64,000 nucleotides of DNA from Stappia sp. BW2 (GTDB lineage: Bacteria > Pseudomonadota > Alphaproteobacteria > Rhizobiales > Stappiaceae): NCBI RefSeq assembly GCF_008107695.1, contig NZ_VIRG01000054.1, forward strand, positions 62,001 through 126,000, read 5' to 3'. The translations under genes and the position numbers were made by a program. Under the pieces are notes generated by a model. The model saw nothing but the letters and a program-made list of their open reading frames with translations. It was not told the origin of the DNA and made no database searches. Positions 24,714 through 33,354 of the stretch are shown piece by piece. Each line of letters begins with the position of its first letter. Within the stretch, counting starts at the first letter, position 1.

Positions 24714-26738
24714 ATGTTTTTTTATGACGACCTTACGCGTGAGGCGATTTCACATTTTGTAGGCAGCTTTGCCATGTCGCTGGAGGAGGCGCGGGCCCGC
24801 CTCGAATATCTGGAATTCCGCGCCGCTCAACTGGCTGCAGAACAGGCCGAGCAGGGCGACACGATGGAGGCGCTGCTAACGGTCTGGCCAGACTATCAGC
24901 TGCTCGATCTCAACCCGAATATCCATTACGAATTCAACGGTTACCGACTCTTCGATGATATTCCCGCCGCCCTGAATTTCTATGAATGGGACGGCATCGG
25001 CATGCGGGCAAACCTGACCCTGCCGCCCAACGATGGGACTTATAATCCCTATACCATCACACTGACGGGCGGCGTGATTTTCATAACCTACCACCACGAA
25101 GTGCTTCCCAACAGTTTTGCGGTGCTGTCCCGGTCGGAAAACCTGCTGGATGACAACGACTATCTGTCGAATACCGGTCTTTCCTATCGTTTTGATGCCG
25201 AGGCGCCTTCGCTCACCGCTTTTGTCGATGCGCTGGAGGCCGCCGGAATTACGGGCAGGTTCGGTTTTTCGGAAGCGGACAATCCGGCAGGCAACCTGAG
25301 CGCGACTGTCGAGGCCTGGGCGGAAACGGCCAAGGCCATGCAGACAGGGGCTCCAGGTGTCGGACAGCAGGTTCTTGTGACGGGGGAGGAGACCGGCCAA
25401 CTTTACCAGAATGGTGTCGTTGTCGAGGAAGCCGCACGTCTCGATGAGGTCATCAAGCAGTTGAAGGGCCGCGCTCCGGACGAGGACGCCGATGGGTTGG
25501 CCGAGGACGTTACGGATAATGGGCCGCAAAGCGCCTCCGGTCAGATTGCCTTGCTGGAGGAAACAGCGGCAGGTTCCGCATCGCTGCAAATCAGCACCGG
25601 CAACAACACGATGATCAATCAGGCCGTTGTGCTGGATGTCTGGGGAAAGGCCGCGACGATCGCTGTTGCCGGCGACTACTACGATCTAGACATCATCAGC
25701 CAGACCAACGTTCTGGCCTCGCCGCATCTGGCCGGGCTTGGCGCGTTGGCGTCAGACCCGACTACCGGCAGCTACAACATCGCGTCGATCCTGAACACCG
25801 GATCGGATCTGCCGGTGGACGCCACCTCCATCGGCAATCATGCCCTGTGGGACATTACCTTCCACGACGGTGACATGACCTTTGTGAACTGGCTGACCCA
25901 GACAAACTACCTGGTCGACAATGACACCATCGTCTACCAGGAAGACAATTCGGGCACGATGATCACATCCGGCGGCAATGTTCTGACGAACGGCCTCAAC
26001 CTGACGGAACTCAGCACCTTTTTCGACATGATCCTCATCGGCGGAAATTACTATTCGGCCAATGTGATCAGCCAGACCAACGTTCTTGTCAATTTCGACC
26101 AGATCATCTCGGATGGAACGGGTGACGCACCCTTGGCTGGGCCGGACGGACAGATCGACAATCTGCTGTGGAACGAGGCCTACATCGTTTCCAATTTCAA
26201 CAACACCGTCGTCGACCTGGACCCGGTGAGTGCGAACCGTCTGGCGACTGCCGATGAGGACGATCTCGACAGCGACTTCCTGTCAGGGGCTTTCAGCGGT
26301 GAGGCCTCGCCGGTCAACATGCTGAACGTGCTTTATGTCTCCGGCGACGTCTACGACATCAATTATCTCGAACAGGTCAATATCCTGGGCGACAGCGACA
26401 GTATCGCCACGCTCGGGGTGGATGTCGCCAGCGAAGACACCAGCATCAATGGCGATTCAAATCTGCTTTACAACGCCGCGGTGATCCAGGAAGCCAGTGT
26501 GGACACCGTCGTTCGCGTCGGTGGCGAAACCTATTCTGAAGCCTTGCTCTATCAGGCAGAGATCCTGACGGCAGATGTGGCGCAGCCGGACGAAGGCGGG
26601 GCGCATCTGGCCTCCGAGGCCGTGGTGTTTCTGGCAGATGGCATGCTGACCGATGCCGACAACAGCTTTGAAACAGTCAATCTGAACCAGATGCCGGACG
26701 AGGTTTGTGTCGATCCGATGGCGACCATGGTTGCTTAG
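24714..26738 (+). CDS. large repeat-containing protein, candidate type I secretion substrate C
   Basis: The 674-residue acidic protein has an N-terminal part (1-250) with a helical, Ala/Glu-rich stretch, then a repeat region of at least five degenerate units. Each unit has a hydrophobic strand ending in V/I-x-G-G-x-Y-Y or a variant, then I-S-Q-T-N-V-L-like sequence and an N/D-rich turn. They centre on residues 315-336, 388-407, 439-465, 538-565 and 598-621. Most are preceded by an N-x-L-x-N-x-A segment. Similar L-V-Q-x-N-I-L and I-V-G-G segments occur in substrates A and B. There is no RTX nonapeptide and no signal peptide. It ends 12 bases before the ABC exporter gene. Confidence 0.72.
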   Translation: MFFYDDLTREAISHFVGSFAMSLEEARARLEYLEFRAAQLAAEQAEQGDTMEALLTVWPDYQLLDLNPNIHYEFNGYRLFDDIPAALNFYEWDGIGMRANLTLPPNDGTYNPYTITLTGGVIFITYHHEVLPNSFAVLSRSENLLDDNDYLSNTGLSYRFDAEAPSLTAFVDALEAAGITGRFGFSEADNPAGNLSATVEAWAETAKAMQTGAPGVGQQVLVTGEETGQLYQNGVVVEEAARLDEVIKQLKGRAPDEDADGLAEDVTDNGPQSASGQIALLEETAAGSASLQISTGNNTMINQAVVLDVWGKAATIAVAGDYYDLDIISQTNVLASPHLAGLGALASDPTTGSYNIASILNTGSDLPVDATSIGNHALWDITFHDGDMTFVNWLTQTNYLVDNDTIVYQEDNSGTMITSGGNVLTNGLNLTELSTFFDMILIGGNYYSANVISQTNVLVNFDQIISDGTGDAPLAGPDGQIDNLLWNEAYIVSNFNNTVVDLDPVSANRLATADEDDLDSDFLSGAFSGEASPVNMLNVLYVSGDVYDINYLEQVNILGDSDSIATLGVDVASEDTSINGDSNLLYNAAVIQEASVDTVVRVGGETYSEALLYQAEILTADVAQPDEGGAHLASEAVVFLADGMLTDADNSFETVNLNQMPDEVCVDPMATMVA

Positions 26739-26750
26739 GGGAGACCGCAC

Positions 26751-28697
26751 ATGACCATTTCTTATGATGTTGCCGATGGGCAGCGGGCGAGCCGTGCCGG
26801 TGAACCGGAAGTTCTGGGGCCGGATGCCAAAAGGGGGGATGAACGGCTGGTGGGCGCGAAAGCCGCTGCCGCCGGCGAGCCGACCCTGAAAGCGGAAGAC
26901 GTCCCGGCAAAACCGGTGGACGGGCGCAAACCCGGACGAACCGGCGCCGGCAAAGGCAAGGGGGAGAAGCCCGAATTCCACCGCCGCACGACTCCCCCCG
27001 ATCTTTCCAACGCACTTGATAACGGCATTGCCGCCGTCAGGCGCAATCTTCTCATCGTCATGTTGTTTTCCTGCGTCATCAACGTGCTGGTGCTGTCCAT
27101 TCCGGTCTATCTGTTTCAGATTTCCGACCGGGTCCTGACCAGCCGCTCGCTCGACACTCTGGTGATGCTGACCGGCGTCATCATCGGAGCGGTTCTGTTG
27201 CAGGCAGCCTTCGATGCCATCCGCCGGTTCATCCTGATGCGCACGGCGGTTGAGCTCGCATCGCAACTGGGCTCGCCCATCCTTGCCGCCGCCGCGCGGG
27301 CTTCCCTCAACAGCAATGGCAAGGAGTACCAGATCCTGAACGACCTGCAGCAACTGCGGGGTTTCCTGGTGTCCGGGACCATGATGGCGTTTCTGGACGG
27401 TCCTTTCGCACCGCTTTTCCTGGTGGCGATCTACCTTATTCATCCACATCTGGGGATGATCGTGGGGGGAACCTGCGTGATCCTGCTCGTGATCGCGGTG
27501 ATCAACCAGAAGATCACGTCCCGCCATTTCAGCGACGCCAACCAGAACCAGAGCAAGGCGAACCTGCATCTGGATGCGATGTCCAGAAATTCGCAGATCA
27601 TCAATGCCCTGGCCATGATCCCGGAAGCTGTCCACCTCTGGGGGCGTGATACGGCTGCGTCGCTGCGTGCGCAGGTGAGTGCACAGGACAGGAACATCAT
27701 ATCGGCCTCCATCACCAAGGCAGTTCGGCTGCTGACGCAGGTGGCAATGCTGGGGTGGGGGTCTTTCCTCGCCATCCAGGGCGAGCTGACCGGGGGCATG
27801 GTGATTGCCGCCTCCATTATTGGCGGCCGGGCTCTGTCGCCCATCGAAGGCGCGATCGAAGGCTGGAACCAGTATCTGCTGTCGCGCAATTCCTATAGCC
27901 GGATCTCGACACTGCTGAAGTCCTCGCCGCTCAATTCCGAGCGTCTCGTCCTGCCGAAACCGCAGGGCCGGCTTGATGTCGAGCGTCTGCTTTACGTGCC
28001 CCAGGGCACCAAACGGGTCGTGCTCAACAGCATCACCTTTTCGCTCAAGGCCGGCGATTCCCTTGCAATCATCGGCAACTCGGGCGCAGGCAAGACAACG
28101 CTCGGAAAGATGCTGGTGGGGTCGATCCTGCCGACATCGGGCGCGGTGCGTCTGGATCTGATGGATCTGCGCAACTGGAACCAGAGGCAACTGGGTGAAA
28201 ACATCGGTTATCTGCCGCAGGATGTTCAGCTTTTTCCCGGAACCATCAAGCAGAACATTGGCCGTATGCGGGAAGATGCTTCGGACGAGCAGATCTACGA
28301 AGCGGCCTGTCTTGCGGACGTTCATGCCATGATTTCCGACCTGGCGCATGGCTATGAAACCGTCGTTGCGGCGGACGGTGCGCCGCTGTCCGGTGGGCAG
28401 AAGCAGCGCATCGCGCTTGCCCGGGCCTTCTTCGGCAATCCGCGTTTCGTCGTTCTGGACGAGCCCAACTCAAATCTGGACACCAATGGTGACGAAGCGC
28501 TTGCGCGGGCAATGGCGCATGCCAAGGCCGAGGGCATCACCGTTGTCGCGGTCACCCAGAAACCGTCCCTTCTGAAATGCGTCGACCGGATCCTTGTTCT
28601 GGCGGATGGCTCCATCAGCATGTTCGGTTTCCGCAACGAGGTTCTTGAACTCCTTGCCGACAGGAAAAAGCAAAAAGCGGTTCAGAAACAAGGATAA
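26751..28697 (+). CDS. type I secretion ABC transporter (permease-ATPase fusion, PrtD-like)
   Basis: The 648-residue protein has a hydrophilic, probably disordered N-terminus of about 95 residues, a six-helix ABC membrane domain (about 100-370) and a nucleotide-binding domain. The latter shows Walker A G-N-S-G-A-G-K-T (442-449), signature L-S-G-G-Q (546-550) and Walker B V-V-L-D-E (567-571). The H-loop, normally T-H-K/R-P-S-L, reads T-Q-K-P-S-L with Gln603. The length and lack of a C39 peptidase domain fit the PrtD/AprD class that exports leaderless proteins. AGGGGAG precedes the ATG. It pairs with the HlyD-type protein downstream. Confidence 0.92.
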   Translation: MTISYDVADGQRASRAGEPEVLGPDAKRGDERLVGAKAAAAGEPTLKAEDVPAKPVDGRKPGRTGAGKGKGEKPEFHRRTTPPDLSNALDNGIAAVRRNLLIVMLFSCVINVLVLSIPVYLFQISDRVLTSRSLDTLVMLTGVIIGAVLLQAAFDAIRRFILMRTAVELASQLGSPILAAAARASLNSNGKEYQILNDLQQLRGFLVSGTMMAFLDGPFAPLFLVAIYLIHPHLGMIVGGTCVILLVIAVINQKITSRHFSDANQNQSKANLHLDAMSRNSQIINALAMIPEAVHLWGRDTAASLRAQVSAQDRNIISASITKAVRLLTQVAMLGWGSFLAIQGELTGGMVIAASIIGGRALSPIEGAIEGWNQYLLSRNSYSRISTLLKSSPLNSERLVLPKPQGRLDVERLLYVPQGTKRVVLNSITFSLKAGDSLAIIGNSGAGKTTLGKMLVGSILPTSGAVRLDLMDLRNWNQRQLGENIGYLPQDVQLFPGTIKQNIGRMREDASDEQIYEAACLADVHAMISDLAHGYETVVAADGAPLSGGQKQRIALARAFFGNPRFVVLDEPNSNLDTNGDEALARAMAHAKAEGITVVAVTQKPSLLKCVDRILVLADGSISMFGFRNEVLELLADRKKQKAVQKQG

Positions 28698-28739
28698 GCG
28701 CTGGTGGCCGCATGGAACGGCTCAGGCCTGGGGGGAAAG

Positions 28740-30080
28740 ATGAGCAACGCTCTGACGCATAACGAACCGATGGACTGGTATTCGGCGGTGCCGAGATCGA
28801 TCTACTGGCACACGCTGATCGGGGTTTTCCTGCTGGTGTTCTTCATCGGAGGATTTGCCGCCTGGTCCTTTACCGCGCCGCTGGCTGCCGCCGTGATTTC
28901 AAGCGGAACCTTTGTCGCAACCGGACAGAACAAGCAGATTCAGCATTACGAAGGCGGGATCGTGAAGGAGATCCTGGTGCAGGAAGGCGCGCGCGTTCAG
29001 AAGGGCGACCCGATCGTTGTTCTCGACGAAACCGTCGCATCGGCGAATGAACGGCAGCTCAGGCTCAAGCTGGCCCGGCTTGAGGCGATAAACGCCCGTC
29101 TTCGCGCGGAATATCTCTGGCAGGAAGAAGTCGAGTTTCCGCAATCATTGCTCGATCACAAGGACGACAAGGAAATTGCCACCATCATCGCCGGCCAGAA
29201 GTTGAGCTTTCTGGGATCTCAGGCGAAGCTGATGAGCGACATTCGTATCCTGGAGAGCACGATCGAATCCCTTCAACACCGCCACGACGGGTATCGCGAA
29301 CAGCACGATTCCATGATCAAGCAGCTTGCGATCCTGAAGGAAGAGCACAAGGGCAAGAAACTTCTCTTCGAAAAGGGGCTTCTGCTGAAGCCGACCCTGA
29401 ACGCGCTTGAAAGAGCGATTGCCGAAGCCGAAGGCCAGATCGGACGGTTGGCCTCGGCCATGCAGGAGGCCAACGCCCAGGTGCTGCAGCATCGGGAGCA
29501 GGTCAAGCAGACGCGGGCCGCCTACAACGAAAAGGTGCTCGATGACCTGCAGTCCATCGAGGCGGAACTGGATGCGGCGAGAGAACAATCCCGCAAGGTG
29601 CGCAACGTTTTGGCGCGGGCCGTCATCCAGGCTCCGGTATCCGGCACCATTGTGCGCATGCACTATCATACGGCCGGTGGCGTTATCGAAAGCGGCAAGA
29701 CGATTGTCGAAATCCTTCCCTCCGATGCACCGCTGATCATCGAGGCCCTGATCTCACGAACGGACATCGACAGTGTTCACATCGGTCAGCAGGCCACTAT
29801 TCGCCTGTCCGCTCTCAATCAGCGGACGACCCCGGTGCTGGAAGGCGAAGTGCAATATGTCTCGGCAGATGCGATCACCGACAACAGCACCGGTATGGTC
29901 CGGGAAGTCTATGTCACCCGCATCGGCATCGCTCCGGGTGAACTCACGCGGGTGCTGAACTTCGTTCCGACACCCGGCATGCCTGCGGAAATCATGATCC
30001 AGACCGCCGAGCGGACCTTCATGCAGTATCTGACGAAACCGATTGTCGACAGCATGTCACGCGCTTTCCGCGAGGAGTAA
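28740..30080 (+). CDS. type I secretion adaptor, HlyD/PrtE family
   Basis: The 446-residue protein has a short cytoplasmic N-terminus, one membrane segment (about residues 25-50, G-V-F-L-L-V-F-F-I-G-G-F), a biotinyl-lipoyl half-motif G-G-I-V-K-E-I-L-V-Q-E-G, a long periplasmic coiled coil (about 110-290) and the returning I-Q-A-P-V-S-G-T-I-V. This is the standard HlyD/PrtE plan linking the ABC exporter to a TolC-type channel. The start at 28740 is chosen for the G-run upstream; 28704 is an alternative. No outer-membrane factor is encoded in the operon, which ends at a strong terminator. Confidence 0.92.
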   Translation: MSNALTHNEPMDWYSAVPRSIYWHTLIGVFLLVFFIGGFAAWSFTAPLAAAVISSGTFVATGQNKQIQHYEGGIVKEILVQEGARVQKGDPIVVLDETVASANERQLRLKLARLEAINARLRAEYLWQEEVEFPQSLLDHKDDKEIATIIAGQKLSFLGSQAKLMSDIRILESTIESLQHRHDGYREQHDSMIKQLAILKEEHKGKKLLFEKGLLLKPTLNALERAIAEAEGQIGRLASAMQEANAQVLQHREQVKQTRAAYNEKVLDDLQSIEAELDAAREQSRKVRNVLARAVIQAPVSGTIVRMHYHTAGGVIESGKTIVEILPSDAPLIIEALISRTDIDSVHIGQQATIRLSALNQRTTPVLEGEVQYVSADAITDNSTGMVREVYVTRIGIAPGELTRVLNFVPTPGMPAEIMIQTAERTFMQYLTKPIVDSMSRAFREE

Positions 30081-30202
30081 GCGCCAGGACGGTGCCCCTT
30101 TCCTTTGGAAGGGCGCGGTCCCGGAAAAGCCTTTGCGGCTCCGTTCATGAGGAGCTGCCAATCCGGATTGTCTGATGTGGTCTTCAGGCAATGTCCGCCT
30201 TG

Positions 30203-30235
30203 GGCCGGTTCGTTTCACGCGGACCGGCCTTTTTT
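30203..30235 (+). terminator. intrinsic terminator of the secretion operon
   Basis: A 7-base stem GGCCGGT/ACCGGCC (30203-30209 with 30223-30229) is followed directly by a run of six T residues (30230-30235). It lies in the 306-base gap between the HlyD gene and the caspase gene and separates the two transcripts. The rest of the gap shows nothing else clear. Confidence 0.85.
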
Positions 30236-30386
30236 CGCAAGGCCAGTTTCGCAATGTACGCCGTCAGGTGACGGTCACCCCGGGCATGTGACGCAACGAA
30301 AAGAAAGGCTTGTCTTCGCACGGCATTCCTTCAATTATACCAGCGGTGTTTCCGGCGTTGAGTTTCGATGCGGAAACGGGTGTTTC

Positions 30387-31937
30387 ATGCGATTGCGCCA
30401 AATGCGAAACCGGGTCGAACTGCTGTTGAAGGCTTTTAATATCAACGGATTGGCCGTCTGGTGCCTGATGACCTTGTTGCTTGCCACGGGTGTGAGCGCT
30501 CATGCGGCAACGGATCCCTTCGCGGAACGGCGCATGGCGCTGGTGGTCGGGATCGCCAGTTATGAGAACGCCCCCGACCTGACCAACACCACCAATGACG
30601 GCAAGCTTATTTCGGACACTTTGAACGAACTGAATTTCGAAGTCTCCGAGCATTTCAACATCGGCCTTGCGGAGTTCCGGGACCTTCTGAACCGTTTTGC
30701 TTTCGAGGCGGAGACCGCTGACGTTGCCCTTGTCTATTTTGCCGGACACGGGATTGAAGTGGGGGGGCGCAACTTCCTGGTTCCCTCGGATGCCAAGTCG
30801 GGCAGCCGGCAGCAGGTTGCCGACACCTCCGTTTCTCTCGACGATATTCTGGAAGCGGTCGACAAGGCGCGCCAGCTCAGGATCGTGATCCTGGATTCCT
30901 GCCGGAACGACCCGTTTGCGGATGCGGGCGGAGAGCAGACGCTGACCGTCCGGCAAGGCGTCCAGGGACGCGGGCTGGCGGCACCTTCTCCCGAACGCGG
31001 CACCCTTGTGGCCTATGCGGCTGAAGCTGGCGCCGTTGCGTTGGACGGGGCTGGCGACAACAGTCCGTTTGCATCAGCGCTGGCCCGGACGTTGAAGGTC
31101 CGGGACCTGGAAATAGGCCTCGCCTTCCGCCAGGTGCGCGATTCCGTGCTGAAATCCACTGCCAACGCACAGGAGCCGCACACCTACGGCTCGCTGTCCG
31201 GCAAGCCCTATTTTCTGGCGGGCGGCAGTCAGGAGGTCAATGTGCTTGCAGCGGTTGACCGGCGCAATGCGTGGGGGCGTCTTGAGGTCAGTCAGGAAGA
31301 GCAGTTGCAGGTCGCGGCACGGGAAGGCGACAGCAGGGCGCTGAAGGGCCTTGCCTATATGCGTCTCAACCCGAGCGAGGACCGCTACGACCCTTCCCGG
31401 GCGGCGGCCTTTCTGGAAAAGGCAGCTGAGGCTGGCGATCCTGAAGCCATGTTCGAACTTGCCCGCATGTATGAACGCGGCATCGGTGTGGAGCAGGATG
31501 TCGACAAGGCGCTGGAGCTGTTCCGCCAGTCCGCAGACGAGGGCTTTGCTGATGCCATCAACGATCTCGGGTTCCTTTATTATCAGGGCGGTCTTGGGAT
31601 CGCGCGTGATCCCAAAAAAGCAATCGAACTGTTCGGGCAGGCCGCCGACCAGCGGCATCCGGAAGCCATGTTCAATTATGCGGCGCTGATCGATGACGGC
31701 GTTGTCGACGGCAAGCAGCCGGACGATGCCGCGGAATATCTTTACCGGGCCTTGCGGTCGGGAAACGAGGAAGTCCTGAACCAGCTCTCGGAAAACCCGA
31801 AGATGTTCAAGGACACGACACGCCGGTCCCTGCAACGCAAATTGTCGGAACGCGCGTTCTACACAGGGACCATCGACGGTCAATTCGGCCCACAGACCCA
31901 AAGAGGGTTGCGGAAGGCTTACGGGCTTTCCGAATAG
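30387..31937 (+). CDS. caspase-family (C14) protein with Sel1 repeats and peptidoglycan-binding domain
   Basis: The 516-residue exported protein has an N-terminal hydrophobic segment (about 20-40) ending in A-H-A-A-T. A p20-like caspase domain follows, with the catalytic His in Y-F-A-G-H-G (H121) and Cys in I-L-D-S-C-R-N-D (C172). Next come Sel1-type repeats (A-M-F-E-L-A-R-M-Y-E-R-G and similar, about 320-440) and a C-terminal PG_binding_1-like segment (Y-T-G-T-I-D-G-Q-F-G-P). The likely role is a periplasmic protease or scaffold at the cell wall. The start at 30387 is chosen by homology and signal position; upstream in-frame codons overlap the preceding terminator. Confidence 0.88.
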   Translation: MRLRQMRNRVELLLKAFNINGLAVWCLMTLLLATGVSAHAATDPFAERRMALVVGIASYENAPDLTNTTNDGKLISDTLNELNFEVSEHFNIGLAEFRDLLNRFAFEAETADVALVYFAGHGIEVGGRNFLVPSDAKSGSRQQVADTSVSLDDILEAVDKARQLRIVILDSCRNDPFADAGGEQTLTVRQGVQGRGLAAPSPERGTLVAYAAEAGAVALDGAGDNSPFASALARTLKVRDLEIGLAFRQVRDSVLKSTANAQEPHTYGSLSGKPYFLAGGSQEVNVLAAVDRRNAWGRLEVSQEEQLQVAAREGDSRALKGLAYMRLNPSEDRYDPSRAAAFLEKAAEAGDPEAMFELARMYERGIGVEQDVDKALELFRQSADEGFADAINDLGFLYYQGGLGIARDPKKAIELFGQAADQRHPEAMFNYAALIDDGVVDGKQPDDAAEYLYRALRSGNEEVLNQLSENPKMFKDTTRRSLQRKLSERAFYTGTIDGQFGPQTQRGLRKAYGLSE

Positions 31938-32246
31938 GGCAAGGGTCTGCTCTTGCCGAAGGTGGACCGAGGCAGGACCATCAGCGACGATCCCGAAAAT
32001 TAACGTTAGGGAATTTTTTGTCTTGTTCTATTGTTTCAAGGGTTTAAAATTCTAAAGAGCAATCAAAAGAAACGAGTCGGGAAATATCGATCCCTGATTT
32101 CAGTGATAGAAGTGCAGACGTTTTTCTTCATGTTATTTGCAGTTTTTTCAGCTTCTTAATTGCAGTCGTGGCATCAAAGGCGATGACTGACCGTCCCGAT
32201 ACATTGTCTCTGGCGATTTGTTCGAAGTGTTTGATTGGGGGAATTC
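31938..32246. promoter_or_regulatory. AT-rich gap upstream of the 32247 gene
   Basis: This 309-base stretch has a small GGCAAG/CTTGCC hairpin (31938-31957) immediately after the caspase stop and a weak TCCC...GGGA hairpin followed by six T residues near 31991-32018. It then continues AT-rich into the promoter region of the next gene. No gene is visible. Confidence 0.4.
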
Positions 32247-32933
32247 ATGTTTAAAAGCAGATTTTTTGCCGGTGTCGCGGCCGTTGTTCTTGCCGGGCAA
32301 ACCGTGACTGCCGCCGTCGTGCCGGCCTATGCCGTCGCTGTGCCGGGTGGGCAGACCCTTGTGCAGAAGGACCCGTTGGAGTCCGTTCTGGAGGATCTGT
32401 TGCTTGTGCAATCGCAATATTCCGATACCTATTCGGAACCGGTTGGACCTTCCTATGATCTTGATCGTCAGGAACGTGATCCAAACCTCAGTTCGGCTTA
32501 CGACCTGGATGACAGGATCACACGTGGTGTGGTGTGGATCATTCAGAGCGGCAGCAACGAGTGCCAGAATTCCATTCGGCCCGAATACCGCTTTGACTGT
32601 CTGAGAAACGTTCTGGGACGTGCCGCCTCGACAATCGAGAACCGTCCCAACTATCGCGACGCGGCTCGGGAACTGCGAAGCCTCTCGCGCAAGCTTGATG
32701 GAATCGTCTCAAAGTATCAGGATCGCAGCGCACCGCGCGCGTCCGTGGGGCAGCGCAGCTATCGTGCCGTTTCCAAGGCCAACCTCTCCAAGGCCCGCAG
32801 CGAAGCGTCGGCAGCCATTGATGAGAGCGTCACCAAGCTGTTGCGCTCGGCCGGAAACTCCGAAAAACGCAAGACGCATTATTCCCAGATCGCGACCGCT
32901 GTCGGGTCCACGAAGCGTCTGCTGCGCTCATAA
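32247..32933 (+). CDS. exported hypothetical protein
   Basis: The 228-residue protein starts at an ATG preceded by GGGGGA and has a clear signal peptide (hydrophobic A-G-V-A-A-V-V-L-A-G, probable cleavage near residue 28 after A-Y-A). The mature protein is hydrophilic: an acidic N-terminal part with repeated S-Y-D-L-D and A-Y-D-L-D segments, two Cys (in N-E-C-Q-N and F-D-C-L-R) that could form a disulphide, and a basic, Ser/Lys/Arg-rich helical C-terminal half. I do not recognise the family. It appears monocistronic and ends at a hairpin shared with the convergent gene. Confidence 0.75.
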   Translation: MFKSRFFAGVAAVVLAGQTVTAAVVPAYAVAVPGGQTLVQKDPLESVLEDLLLVQSQYSDTYSEPVGPSYDLDRQERDPNLSSAYDLDDRITRGVVWIIQSGSNECQNSIRPEYRFDCLRNVLGRAASTIENRPNYRDAARELRSLSRKLDGIVSKYQDRSAPRASVGQRSYRAVSKANLSKARSEASAAIDESVTKLLRSAGNSEKRKTHYSQIATAVGSTKRLLRS

Positions 32934-32944
32934 TTGGTCCTGCA

Positions 32945-32967
32945 CCGGCGGAGCTTCAATCCGCCGG
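32945..32967. terminator. convergent hairpin between 32933 and 32956 stops
   Basis: A perfect 8-base stem (32945-32952 with 32960-32967) lies between the two convergent genes and overlaps the stop codon of the minus-strand gene. Lack of U-runs makes termination strength uncertain, but the symmetry and position suit a bidirectional transcript end. Confidence 0.5.
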
Positions 32968-33249
32968 CTGCTGGTCCGGAATCTCGTCCGGCGAGATGAT
33001 CGGCGTTTCACCGGCATCGGGAGCAGGTTCAACCAGCTCTCGATCGCCGACCAGCGCCGGTTTCAAGATGCCATTGCAGTCTGACAGGGTTACGGTGTCT
33101 TCCGTTTCAGTGGGAACTCTGTCTTGCGCCTTCGCCCCGGGGGCAACCTGGCAGTCCTCAGGTTTTTCCTCCGCAAGCGCTGAGCCGCAAACAAGGAGCA
33201 TTGCGGCAGCCAAAGTCGCGGTCGCCCGGGCATTTCTATGTGGATGCAT
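32956..33249 (-). CDS. small exported hypothetical protein
   Basis: The 97-residue protein has a signal peptide (A-T-A-T-L-A-A-A-M-L-L-V-C-G-S-A-L-A, cleavage near residue 27) followed by a short acidic, Pro-rich mature region with two Cys residues (E-D-C-Q and S-D-C-N) able to pair. The start at 33249 is supported by GGAGG seven bases upstream; an upstream in-frame start at 33348 has no such support. The function is unknown. It lies just upstream of dabA's 3' end without overlap and is transcribed on the same strand. Confidence 0.7.
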   Translation of the reverse strand: MHPHRNARATATLAAAMLLVCGSALAEEKPEDCQVAPGAKAQDRVPTETEDTVTLSDCNGILKPALVGDRELVEPAPDAGETPIISPDEIPDQQPAD

Positions 33250-33354
33250 TTTGTCCTCCAATGGATAGCTCTCCTTTGAGAACGCCTGAACAGCCATAGG
33301 GTTCAATTCTGGCACGGGTAGCCGGCTGTGCCAGGGCAAGCCGGCCACTGTCTG

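Noticed and set aside
22955..26738. RTX toxin or haemolysin identity for the secreted proteins
   Set aside because: No GGxGxDxUx nonapeptides or typical RTX C-terminal signals were found; only general acidity and Asp/Asn richness.
26457..28349. Long open frame (630 codons) antisense to the secretion genes
   Set aside because: It is His/Gln/Arg-rich and crosses two well-supported plus-strand genes; it is a shadow of GC-rich third-position bias.
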